From JAJPXC01 sp964628905 (GTDB lineage: Bacteria; Bacteroidota; Bacteroidia; Bacteroidales; Muribaculaceae), in the NCBI GenBank assembly GCA_964628905.1, contig CAZVNS010000013.1:1-48120 (forward strand): 48,120 nucleotides of DNA. The letters are read 5' to 3'. The stretch's first letter is position 1; each line of letters starts with the position of its first letter. Below the pieces are notes generated by a model. That model did no database searches and had not been told where the DNA came from. It saw only the letters and a list, made by a program, of their open reading frames with translations. Below, piece by piece: positions 39,681-48,120 of this stretch. The translations under genes were made by a program, and so were the position numbers.

Positions 39681-40377
39681 ATTCTTGGGTGATGTGTTGC
39701 GAGATAATGCGGTAGATTTCGGCCAGGTCGGGCGGCAGGGAGTCGATATGATGCTGCACTACGCGGAGGTCGCCGCGGCGGGCCGGGCCGGTCTGCGCGG
39801 CGTGCGGGCCGATGGCCCGGGCCTTGTCGAGCATGGTCTGCACCAGTGGGGCCATGGCCGTGAAGTCGACTCCAAGTGGGCGGAGCAGCCGGTCGGAGAT
39901 GTCCCACAGATGGTTGGCGAAGTTGCAGGCCATCACGGCAGCGATGTGCAGGCGTCGGCGCTCGTCGCTATCGGCCTGATGCACATTGTCGCTGACTCCG
40001 CAGGCAAGCGACTCTATGGCGGCAGTAACCTCAGGGTCAGAGCCTTCAACGAATATCGGCAGATGCGACCAGTCGACCGGCACTCCCTTGGTGAAGGTCT
40101 GCAGGGGGTAGAATACGCCACAGTGCGACTTATGCTTTGCCAGTGCCGACATGGGGGTGCTACCCGAGGTGTGGAGCCAGATGCCGCAGTCTGCGGTGGC
40201 GGCGGCGAGCTCGGCTATCGCATCGTCGCTCACCGCTAATATATAATAATGTGCGTCGGTGGGCAGCAGGTGGAGTTGCCGTGAGGATGTGTGCCTCACG
40301 TCGGCCACCGGCTCAAGGGCCGACAGCAGGTGCGTGGCCACGTTGCCCTGGCCGATCACCACTACACGAGGGCGCAT
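39667..40377 (-). CDS. DUF2520 / Rossmann-fold NAD(P)-binding protein
   Basis: A 236-residue protein from ATG 40377 (MRPRVVVIGQGNVATHLLSA), which overlaps the nitroreductase stop; in-frame starts upstream at 40401 and 40425 would intrude further. The GQGNVATHL loop is a dinucleotide-binding motif. The N-terminal half resembles F420/NADP-dependent oxidoreductases, and the C-terminal DUF2520 part is helical (HIAAVMACNFANHLWDISDR, then GPHAAQTGPARRGD, the family hallmark). It is regularly found just before kdsC in Bacteroidetes. Substrate unknown. Confidence 0.85.
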   Translation of the reverse strand: MRPRVVVIGQGNVATHLLSALEPVADVRHTSSRQLHLLPTDAHYYILAVSDDAIAELAAATADCGIWLHTSGSTPMSALAKHKSHCGVFYPLQTFTKGVPVDWSHLPIFVEGSDPEVTAAIESLACGVSDNVHQADSDERRRLHIAAVMACNFANHLWDISDRLLRPLGVDFTAMAPLVQTMLDKARAIGPHAAQTGPARRGDLRVVQHHIDSLPPDLAEIYRIISQHITQEYEQN

Positions 40378-40922
40378 CAGTCTTGCTGCTGAGGTTGCCA
40401 TTGGCCGATGTGCACCTTCTCCCACAGCAGTTTGTCAGTGGCTTGGGGCTTGCGCACCTCATCGGGGTGGCCGATGGTGATCACGCACACCACCGGCAGT
40501 GTGCGGGGCATCTGCAACAGCTCCTGGATGTAGTCGCTGGCGGGCACGCCGTCGGCTCCGTAGCGGTCGCGCACCTCGATCCAGCATGAGCCCAGGCCGA
40601 GGTCGGCGGCTTGCAGCTGAATGTATGAGGCGGCTATCGACGCGTCCTCAATCCACGCTTCGGAGAGCGCGGGGTCCGCGGCCACCACTATGGCGAGCGA
40701 GGCTTTGGCGATGGGCATCGCCCCGGCCGACTTGCAGTGGCTGAGCTTTTCGAGGACTTCGGGATCCTCGACTGCTATGAATTGCCAGGGGCGCGAATTT
40801 TTTGAGGTGGGGGCCATCAGCGCAGCTTCAAGCAGAAGTCGCACCTGGTCGGGGTCGATGGGTTGGGGGGTGTATCGCCTGATGCTTCGGCGATTGACGA
40901 TGAGTTGGTGAAAGTCGATCAT
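40377..40922 (-). CDS. Nitroreductase-family flavoprotein
   Basis: A 181-residue FMN-dependent NAD(P)H oxidoreductase. NRRSIRRYTPQPI is the N-terminal FMN-phosphate site, APTSKNSRPWQFIAV the flavin-binding stretch, and VVCVITIGHPDE the late strand. Start chosen at ATG 40922 (MIDFHQLIVNRRS), 17 bases after the preceding stop; an in-frame ATG at 40958 would overlap that gene. Members reduce quinones, nitro compounds or flavins; the natural substrate is unclear. Confidence 0.88.
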   Translation of the reverse strand: MIDFHQLIVNRRSIRRYTPQPIDPDQVRLLLEAALMAPTSKNSRPWQFIAVEDPEVLEKLSHCKSAGAMPIAKASLAIVVAADPALSEAWIEDASIAASYIQLQAADLGLGSCWIEVRDRYGADGVPASDYIQELLQMPRTLPVVCVITIGHPDEVRKPQATDKLLWEKVHIGQWQPQQQD

Positions 40923-40939
40923 GAGGTGGGGTATTGCGC

Positions 40940-41992
40940 TTATCGATGGCACACCCATGCTCCGGGATAGTTGCGGCCAAGCGAGCCGTTGTTGATGTGG
41001 GCTTGCGCTTGAGCTATAGTGCGCCCGGTGGCCGCATAGATGCGGTATTTGCCATCTTTTTCAAGTATTTGCAGTGACTTGTCGGCGGCGCGGCTGATGT
41101 AGGTCTCGGCCTCGTCGCGGGTGGGCAGCGATGCCACGATCAGGCAGTAGGGGTCGTCAGAGAGCATGCGGCGCGAGGGCTTGGCAGCCGGTTCGGCGGG
41201 CTTGGCGGCTTCTGCGGCGGGCTGCTTTTCAGATACTTTAGCTATCGTAGCTTCCTTAGCTATGTTGGCTACCTCCTCTGCGGGTTGCTCCTGCTCAATA
41301 GCTGCTTTAGCTTCTTTAGCTAAATTAGCTATCCCCTCCTCTGCGTTGGCTACCTTGGCGGCCTTGGGAGGGGTGATAGTGGTCACGGGGTTGATTGAAG
41401 CCCGGTCGATGTCGGAGTCGACGGTGATGGGGGTGGTAAGCAGCAGTCCCAACCCTACGAGCAGCGCCACTGATGCCGCCACACGCCCGGCGGCTCTGAG
41501 CCATCCGTACCGGCGCTGAGGCTTGGGTGAAAGCTCGCCGCGGATTATGGCGTCGCGACGCACCACCTCGCGCAGTGCCGGGGCGGCTACGGGGCGCAGG
41601 AAGATGCTGTCGGCGTTGGTAAGCGGCGAATTAGCGGGGGTGAAAATCGGAGCCAGGGAGTCGCCCTGGGGGAGGAACGTGCCCACCTGGTCAATAATCA
41701 GGTGACCTTGCGACTCAAGGCCGCCGCGCATCTCCTTGACGGTGGCGGCGATAAGCTCATTGGCCTGGCCGTAGCTGATACCCTGGCCGCGGGCTATCGA
41801 GGCTGTCAGCAGCCCATCGTTGTGGCTGAGCGACGAGTTGAACGCCACCGAGCGGCTCGGCGGGTAGATCACGCCGGCTGCGGCGTCGATGCGCGCCGGC
41901 TCATAGCTCGCAACAAACGCTCCCCAGCCCGGCACAATCACACAGTCGTGGCGGGTGAGCAGGTAGGTAATATGCAGGTCTATGAGTTTCAC
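40940..41992 (-). CDS. HU-CCDC81 and SPOR domain protein, membrane-anchored
   Basis: A 350-residue Bacteroidetes protein. Residues about 1-130 are the paired HU-like CCDC81 domains (TYLLTRHDCVIVPGWGAFVA; LIIDQVGTFLPQGDSLAPIF). A single membrane helix (about 168-187) follows, then an Ala/Glu/Lys-rich linker with repeats of the type NxAKEAxxA (about 210-275), and a C-terminal SPOR domain (YCLIVASLPTRDEAETYIS...KYRIYAATG) that would bind denuded peptidoglycan at the division site. The -7 box TACCTTTG (41997-42004) sits 4 bases from the ATG, so the mRNA may be leaderless. Probably links cytoplasmic DNA or protein partners to the cell wall; this is inference. Confidence 0.85.
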   Translation of the reverse strand: MKLIDLHITYLLTRHDCVIVPGWGAFVASYEPARIDAAAGVIYPPSRSVAFNSSLSHNDGLLTASIARGQGISYGQANELIAATVKEMRGGLESQGHLIIDQVGTFLPQGDSLAPIFTPANSPLTNADSIFLRPVAAPALREVVRRDAIIRGELSPKPQRRYGWLRAAGRVAASVALLVGLGLLLTTPITVDSDIDRASINPVTTITPPKAAKVANAEEGIANLAKEAKAAIEQEQPAEEVANIAKEATIAKVSEKQPAAEAAKPAEPAAKPSRRMLSDDPYCLIVASLPTRDEAETYISRAADKSLQILEKDGKYRIYAATGRTIAQAQAHINNGSLGRNYPGAWVCHR

Positions 41993-41996
41993 GCTT

Positions 41997-42004
41997 CAAA
42001 GGTA
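41997..42004 (-). promoter_or_regulatory. -7 box (TACCTTTG) of the HU-CCDC81/SPOR gene
   Basis: Exact TAnnTTTG on the minus strand with only 4 bases to the start codon. Confidence 0.55.
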
Positions 42005-42302
42005 TACATAATTCGCGACAATCGCAAAATAAACTTCTGCATTTATTTCACCGTCGGGGAGCTTCGCAGAAACGGCTGGGATGATGGCCTGGCCTCCGAC
42101 CCTTAATGGATGGTTGGCTGGCCATGCATAGGCCCCAACCGGAGCGATAGCGCAGGTTGGAGTTGCTCTAACCCACGCGGCTTCGGCGCTCGCGGGGGTA
42201 CCGTGCCCGGCGGCTGTGTCGCCGTGGTCTGCGAGGCGGGGGTGTAAACAATTATGGGGTGAGGGTGTTAATTGTAGTGGACTAACTTAAAAATTTGTTA
42301 CA
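42005..42302. other. Gene-free spacer, nothing recognised
   Basis: About 300 bases between divergently read genes. It is GC-rich (42110-42240) with several short inverted segments but no convincing ORF, RNA gene or terminator. The 20 bases before 42303 are AT-rich and could hold a weak promoter for the broken lipoprotein gene. Confidence 0.5.
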
Positions 42303-42614
42303 ATGAAACGCTATTTCTACTATTTGCTTATGGTGATGCCGATGCTCGTGCTGACTGCGTGTGACGATGACGATGATCTGCCGCCGGTGACTGTGACGCT
42401 CGATATGTCAGGGGTGACTGTGGTCGACGATTAAATCTATGTGGTGCGCGAGGATGGCTTCCAGATGGAGTGCTCGGTATATGCCGTTGACTATGCTCCG
42501 GCTGTAGCGCAGGTGTCATATAAGATTAATTTGGTGGAGAGCGCCGACGATATCCCCGGCGGGGCTAACCCCACGACGATGCATCTCAACGCCCGCCTTA
42601 CCGCCACCGACTGA
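42303..42614 (+). pseudogene. Lipoprotein gene interrupted by an in-frame TAA
   Basis: The frame opens MKRYFYYLLMVMPMLVLTAC with a lipobox (lipidated Cys20), then DDDDDLPPVTVTLDMSGVTV. It meets TAA at 42432-42434 and continues in the same frame for 59 more codons without another stop (IYVVREDGFQMECSVYAVDY ... LNARLTATD) to TGA at 42612. Composition after the stop is still protein-like, so this is probably a recent nonsense mutation in a roughly 103-residue surface lipoprotein gene. I do not recognise the family. Ends 5 bases from the convergent ABC-F stop. Confidence 0.6.
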
Positions 42615-42619
42615 TCGGC

Positions 42620-44482
<1,863 letters not shown>

Positions 44483-44488
44483 GCATCC

Positions 44489-45043
44489 TTAGTTTTTAAA
44501 GAAATCAACTTCGTCGAGTATCTGGCGGCACAGGGATGCCGACATGGGATCGTGGCGCTCGGCCTCGGTGCGGGCACGTTGCTCAATCACGTCTATCTGC
44601 TGCGGGAAACGGTTGAGCATCAGTCTGAGAGCGGCGTAGCGGTTGATAGAAAGCGGAGCTTGCCATAGCTCGTCGGCAAGGTCGAAGCAGAAGTCGAGGC
44701 GGCGCAGCAACCGGTGGCATAGCACGTCGACCACCTCGGGGGTGTCGGCCGTGAGAGCCCAGCGCATGGCCGTGATGGGCTGCATGGCCGCGGTGGGATA
44801 GAGCATGGGGGCTATGAGCATGCTCTCGCGGGTGGTTCGGTTGGCCCAAAGACGTTCGGCCAGGTCAGCCGACGGGGTGAACTCGGCGGCGATTTCGGCG
44901 ATTTGTGGCAGATTGAGCCCGAAGATGATGCGGTAGGGAGCCCCGGCGCGACGTAGCTGTTCGGCAAGAGCGCCGTTGCGCATGGCGAAGAAGCGGCGCT
45001 TAATCCGCTGCATATCGTTGAATTGGGTAGTTTCGGTGTCCAT
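44489..45043 (-). CDS. AlkD-like DNA alkylation repair protein
   Basis: A 184-residue helical-repeat protein resembling the small Bacteroidetes DNA-alkylation-repair family (HEAT-like, AlkD superfamily). Visible repeats include LNLPQIAEIAAEFTPSADLA, ERLWANRTTRESMLIAPMLY and NRYAALRLMLNR. AlkD-type enzymes remove alkylated bases, but this short form lacks clear catalytic residues that I can identify, so activity is uncertain. ATG 45043 is chosen because the -7 box TACCTTTG (45053-45060) excludes the upstream in-frame start at 45076; the leader would be only a few bases. Co-transcribed with the ABC-F gene. Confidence 0.7.
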   Translation of the reverse strand: MDTETTQFNDMQRIKRRFFAMRNGALAEQLRRAGAPYRIIFGLNLPQIAEIAAEFTPSADLAERLWANRTTRESMLIAPMLYPTAAMQPITAMRWALTADTPEVVDVLCHRLLRRLDFCFDLADELWQAPLSINRYAALRLMLNRFPQQIDVIEQRARTEAERHDPMSASLCRQILDEVDFFKN

Positions 45044-45052
45044 AACTGAAGG

Positions 45053-45060
45053 CAAAGGTA
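45053..45060 (-). promoter_or_regulatory. -7 box (TACCTTTG) of the AlkD-like/ABC-F operon
   Basis: Exact TAnnTTTG on the minus strand, 9 bases before the ATG at 45043. Confidence 0.55.
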
Positions 45061-45135
45061 GCAAATTTCCCCTCAACCCCCAAGCCGCACCGCGTGTAAT
45101 GCGCGCTAAGATTTCGCTGAGTGCGGGAAAATCGC

Positions 45136-45143
45136 TATCTTTG
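45136..45143 (+). promoter_or_regulatory. -7 box (TATCTTTG) of the aminotransferase gene
   Basis: Exact TAnnTTTG. Predicted RNA start is near 45150, so the leader before ATG 45164 is about 14 bases. Confidence 0.6.
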
Positions 45144-45163
45144 CGGAGATAAAAGTGAAAGAT

Positions 45164-46360
45164 ATGCTACAGATTTCCAATCGTGTCAACTCGTTGGCCC
45201 AGTCGGCCACGCTGGCGATGTCGCAGAAGAGCGCCGAGCTTAAAGCTCAGGGTGTTGACGTAATAAATATGTCGGTGGGCGAGCCTGATTTCCCCACGCC
45301 ACAGTTTATCAAAGATGCCGCCAAACGCGCTATCGACGAGAACTATACACGCTATACCCCCGTGGCCGGTTACATGTCGCTACGCCGTGCTGTGGTGGAG
45401 AAGCTTCGTCGCGAGAACTCGCTGACCTTCGCTCCCGACCAGATTGTGGTGTCGAACGGAGCAAAACAAGCGCTGTGCAATACGGTGCTGTCCGTCGTCA
45501 ACCCCGGTGACGAGGTGATCGTGCCCACTCCGGCATGGGTGAGCTACGTGGAGATGGTGAAACTCGCTGAGGGCGTGGCCGTTGAAGTGCCCGCATCAAT
45601 CGAGCAGAACTTCAAGATCACCCCTGCGCAGCTCAAGCAGGCCCTGACCCCACGCACACGCCTGATCATACTCTGCTCGCCGTCAAATCCCACAGGCTCG
45701 GTCTACAGCCGCAAGGAGTTGCAGGCATTGGTCGATGTGCTGGCCAAATATCCTGATGTAGTGATACTTGCCGACGAAATCTATGAACATATCAACTTCA
45801 CCGGGCAGTTCACATCTCTGGCATCGTTCGCGTCGATAGCCGACCGCACAGTGGTGATCAACGGCGTGTCGAAGGCTTACGCCATGACCGGCTGGCGCAT
45901 CGGCTACATGGCCGCCCCCGCAGTCATCGCCAAAGCCGCCGCCAAGCTTCAGGGACAATACTCCTCAAACGCCTCATCTATAGCCCAAAAGGCTGCCGAG
46001 GCAGCCTACCTTGGTCCTCAGGATTGCGTAGAGGAGATGCGCCGGGCGTTTGAGCGCCGCCGCGACCTGATCGTGGAGCTTGCCGCCGCGATCCCCGGAT
46101 GGAAGGTCAACCGCCCCGACGGCGCGTTCTACCTGTTCCCCGAAGTGAGCCAACTCCTTGGCAAGCAGGCTCCCGACGGCACTCGCATAGCCACCTCGGG
46201 CGATTACGCCATGTATCTTCTGCGTGAGGCTCATGTGGCCACAGTCGACGGTGCGGCCTTCTGCGCCCCCGGCTATATACGCCTGAGCTACGCCACCTCC
46301 GATGACAACATCCGCGAAGCCCTGCGACGTATCGCCGAGGCTACCGCCAAACTTGTATAA
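45164..46360 (+). CDS. PLP-dependent class I aminotransferase (AspC-like)
   Basis: A 398-residue fold-type I aminotransferase, aspartate/aromatic branch. SVGEPDFPTP is the N-terminal substrate loop, SNGAKQAL the phosphate-binding turn, PSNPTGSVY and ADEIYEHI the cofactor-ring contacts, and NGVSKAYAMTGWRIGY carries the PLP lysine (K237). Start at ATG 45164 (MLQISNRVNSLAQSAT) agrees with the family; an in-frame GTG at 45155 is possible. It stands 36 bases before tyrS. It could supply the last step of Asp, Phe or Tyr synthesis; specificity cannot be read off. Confidence 0.92.
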   Translation: MLQISNRVNSLAQSATLAMSQKSAELKAQGVDVINMSVGEPDFPTPQFIKDAAKRAIDENYTRYTPVAGYMSLRRAVVEKLRRENSLTFAPDQIVVSNGAKQALCNTVLSVVNPGDEVIVPTPAWVSYVEMVKLAEGVAVEVPASIEQNFKITPAQLKQALTPRTRLIILCSPSNPTGSVYSRKELQALVDVLAKYPDVVILADEIYEHINFTGQFTSLASFASIADRTVVINGVSKAYAMTGWRIGYMAAPAVIAKAAAKLQGQYSSNASSIAQKAAEAAYLGPQDCVEEMRRAFERRRDLIVELAAAIPGWKVNRPDGAFYLFPEVSQLLGKQAPDGTRIATSGDYAMYLLREAHVATVDGAAFCAPGYIRLSYATSDDNIREALRRIAEATAKLV

Positions 46361-46396
46361 ATAATCTCTAAAACGACAATATACAATCATTTCACG

Positions 46397-47689
46397 ATGA
46401 ATTTTATTGACGAACTCACCTGGCGCGGCATGATCCACACCGTGATGCCGGGCACCGACGAACAACTCAAGAAAGAGATGACCACCGCCTACTTGGGCAT
46501 CGACCCCACGGCCGACTCTCTACACATCGGCCACCTCGTAGGTGTAATGATACTCAAGCACTTCCAGCGTGCCGGACACCGCCCAATAGCCCTCGTGGGA
46601 GGCGCCACCGGCATGATTGGCGACCCCTCGATGAAGAGCCAGGAGCGCAAGCTGCTCGATGAGGAGACTCTGCGCCACAACCAAGAGGCAATCAAGAAGC
46701 AACTCGCCAAGTTCCTCGACTTTGACTCCGACGCTCCCAACGCTGCCATCATGGTCAACAACTATGATTGGATGTCGAAATTCTCATTCCTCGACTTCAT
46801 CCGCGACGTAGGCAAGCTCATCACCGTCAACTATATGATGGCCAAGGACTCAGTGAAAAAACGTCTGTCGGGCGAGGACCGCGAAGGAATGTCGTTCACC
46901 GAGTTCTCCTACCAGCTCGTGCAAGGCTACGACTTCCTCCACCTCTATAAGGAGTACGGCTGCCGCTTGCAACTCGGCGGATCAGACCAGTGGGGCAACA
47001 TCACCACGGGCACCGAGCTGATACGCCGCACCCTCGGCGGCGAGGCATACGCCCTGACCTGCCCCCTGATCACCAAAGCCGACGGCGGCAAATTCGGCAA
47101 AACCGAGAGCGGCAACGTATGGCTCGATCCCCGCTACACTTCACCCTACAAATTCTACCAGTTCTGGCTCAACACCACCGACGCCGACGCTGAGAAGTAT
47201 ATCAAGATCTTCACCGAGCTCACCAAGGAGGAGGTTGACGCCCTGGTTGAGGAGCAAATGGCCGACCCGGGCCAGCGCCCTCTGCAGAAGCGCCTTGCCA
47301 AGGAAATCACCACCATGGTACACTCCGCCGCCGACTATGAGGCAGCCGTCGAAGCATCGCAGATACTCTTCAGCAACCATGCCAACGAGGCACTGCGCCA
47401 CATCGACGAGCAGACACTCCTCGACGTGATGGCCGGCGTGCCCCGGTATGAGGTGTCGCTGCAGGATATCAACGACGGCATCAAGCTCGCCGACCTCCTT
47501 ACCGATAAAGCCCCCATATTCCCCTCCAAGGGCGAAGCCCGCAAGATGGCCCAGCAGGGAGGCTTTTCCATCAACAAGGAGAAGGTGACCGACATCTACG
47601 CCCCTGCCACCACCGACATGCTCCTCCAAGGCAAATATATACTCGCACAGCGCGGTAAGAAAAACTATTACCTGCTGATAGCCAAGTAA
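46397..47689 (+). CDS. tyrS: Tyrosyl-tRNA synthetase
   Basis: Charges tRNA-Tyr. A 430-residue class I enzyme with SLHIGHLVGVMIL (HIGH at 43-46), GGSDQWGNITTGTELIRR (tyrosine and tRNA contacts) and KFGKTESGN (KMSKS-type loop from K232). The C-terminal S4-like RNA-binding domain (about 360-430) is present (FPSKGEARKMAQQGGFSINK). Downstream of, and probably co-transcribed with, the aminotransferase gene. Confidence 0.97.
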   Translation: MNFIDELTWRGMIHTVMPGTDEQLKKEMTTAYLGIDPTADSLHIGHLVGVMILKHFQRAGHRPIALVGGATGMIGDPSMKSQERKLLDEETLRHNQEAIKKQLAKFLDFDSDAPNAAIMVNNYDWMSKFSFLDFIRDVGKLITVNYMMAKDSVKKRLSGEDREGMSFTEFSYQLVQGYDFLHLYKEYGCRLQLGGSDQWGNITTGTELIRRTLGGEAYALTCPLITKADGGKFGKTESGNVWLDPRYTSPYKFYQFWLNTTDADAEKYIKIFTELTKEEVDALVEEQMADPGQRPLQKRLAKEITTMVHSAADYEAAVEASQILFSNHANEALRHIDEQTLLDVMAGVPRYEVSLQDINDGIKLADLLTDKAPIFPSKGEARKMAQQGGFSINKEKVTDIYAPATTDMLLQGKYILAQRGKKNYYLLIAK

Positions 47690-47741
47690 ATCCGCTGGAG
47701 TAGAGCCGGATTTAAGCAAAAAGCAAAAATAACGGCAAAAA

Positions 47742-47773
47742 TTTGCACACATCGCAAAACGTGTGTAAATTTG
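47742..47773 (+). promoter_or_regulatory. Promoter of tRNA-Gln
   Basis: TTTG (47742-47745), a 20-base spacer and TAAATTTG (47766-47773) match the full Bacteroidetes -33/-7 pattern. It is the clearest promoter in the window, about 38 bases before the tRNA. Confidence 0.75.
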
Positions 47774-47811
47774 CAGCGCTTTTAGGCCCGCAGCGGCTTG
47801 AAGCATAGGAT

Positions 47812-47882
47812 TGTCTTATGGTGTAATGGTAGCACTGCAGTTTTTGGTTCTGCCTGTCTTGGTTCGAATCCAGGTAAGACAA
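47812..47882 (+). tRNA. tRNA-Gln (anticodon TTG)
   Basis: Acceptor arms TGTCTTA (47812-47818) and TAAGACA (47875-47881) with discriminator A. D arm GTGT/GCAC with loop AATGGTA, anticodon stem GCAG/CTGC plus a U-U pair, loop TTTTGGT giving anticodon TTG, and T arm CTTGG-TTCGAAT-CCAGG. 71 bases; CCA is not encoded. Confidence 0.95.
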
Positions 47883-47890
47883 CTCAACTG

Positions 47891-47918
47891 ATCCCTTCCG
47901 CCCAACGGCGGAGGGGAT
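47891..47918 (+). terminator. Terminator after tRNA-Gln
   Basis: ATCCCTTCCGCC (47891-47902) pairs with GGCGGAGGGGAT (47907-47918), one G-U pair, loop CAAC, followed by TTTGTT. Confidence 0.7.
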
Positions 47919-48027
47919 TTGTTGCTTTAGCGCCCATCCCCATCGCCCTCGTCCTCGTTAGTTTGGGGGAGGTTCTATTTTTTGCTTCCCGACACCCAAG
48001 GCCGAACCCAATGACCCTGTTATGTCG

Positions 48028-48058
48028 GTTTGAGGACTATTCCTCAAACGCAAAGTTA
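48028..48058 (-). promoter_or_regulatory. Promoter-like box and hairpin reading leftward
   Basis: On the minus strand TAACTTTG (48051-48058) is an exact -7 box. It is followed at once by GTTTGAGGA/TCCTCAAAC (48041-48049 with 48028-48036), a perfect 9-bp stem. No ORF follows to the left before the tRNA terminator, so a short RNA is possible. The rest of 47919-48120 shows nothing I recognise. Confidence 0.35.
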
Positions 48059-48120
48059 AACTTTATTTGGGGCAGTCGCAAACTTCCGTGGCAAGGGCTA
48101 CCCAAAAATGACACTCACAC

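Noticed and set aside
47812..47900. tRNA-Gln 3' end as an integration site for a mobile element
   Set aside because: No integrase and no second copy of the tRNA 3' end in the window.

Overview
The window looks like the chromosome of a gut-type Bacteroidales bacterium, most likely Muribaculaceae (S24-7) or a close relative. Grounds: many genes are preceded by the Bacteroidetes sigma-factor -7 box TAnnTTTG and there are no Shine-Dalgarno-like purine runs; the gene blocks are Bacteroidetes-typical (yceD-rpmF-fabH-era-der, DUF2520-kdsC-maf, HU-CCDC81/SPOR protein, TamL-type lipoprotein/D15 barrel); and the GC-rich coding sequence is separated by short AT-rich spacers. Genus is an inference. There is no rRNA, CRISPR array, transposase, phage or conjugation gene, and only one tRNA (Gln-TTG at the right end).

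Layout. 1-6.2 kb: a truncated HipB-like regulator, a secreted M6 metalloprotease, a PIF1/RecD-like helicase and a small YSG/DG-repeat ORF. 6.2-7.9 kb: the wreck of a Phe/Tyr biosynthesis cluster. A well-formed transcription attenuator with an aromatic-rich leader peptide still stands in front, prephenate dehydratase is frameshifted and cut short, DAHP synthase/chorismate mutase is intact, and prephenate dehydrogenase is reduced to about 33 residues fused to a secreted-protein C-terminal motif. 8.2-13 kb: two secreted proteins (beta-propeller-like; a 1299-residue amidase_3 protein). 13.2-20 kb: pgi, M13 peptidase, TamL, gph. 20-22.8 kb: a tightly overlapped argR-argC-tilS operon whose ArgC has lost its catalytic Cys and His and whose ArgR has lost one arginine-binding Asp. 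22.9-27.3 kb: waaA, gltX, ychF, folB. 27.4-33.9 kb: orphan histidine kinase, HAD hydrolase, der, era, fabH, rpmF, yceD. 34-38.4 kb: Na+ symporter, prfB without a frameshift site, an unlisted 52-residue membrane protein, a Skp/OmpH-like lipoprotein, a Spy/LTPEQ protein. 38.5-42 kb: overlapping maf-kdsC-DUF2520-nitroreductase and an HU-CCDC81/SPOR protein. 42.3-47.9 kb: a lipoprotein gene broken by a stop codon, an ABC-F ATPase, an AlkD-like protein, an aminotransferase, tyrS and tRNA-Gln.

How it fits together. Most of the window is housekeeping: translation (gltX, tyrS, prfB, tilS, rpmF, ABC-F), ribosome GTPases (der, era, ychF), envelope (waaA, kdsC, TamL, Skp-like, SPOR) and central metabolism. 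Against that, two amino-acid biosynthesis loci (Phe/Tyr and Arg) have eroded while their regulatory parts survive. That suggests a host-fed lineage losing amino-acid synthesis, with the argR/argC pair perhaps kept for a non-enzymatic role.

Intergenic DNA carries two short-period repeat families that I do not recognise as named elements: a 10-bp TCGA-phased repeat at three places and an 8-bp TTAAAAAC repeat joined to a GC-rich module at two (possibly three) places, the latter always just upstream of a gene start.
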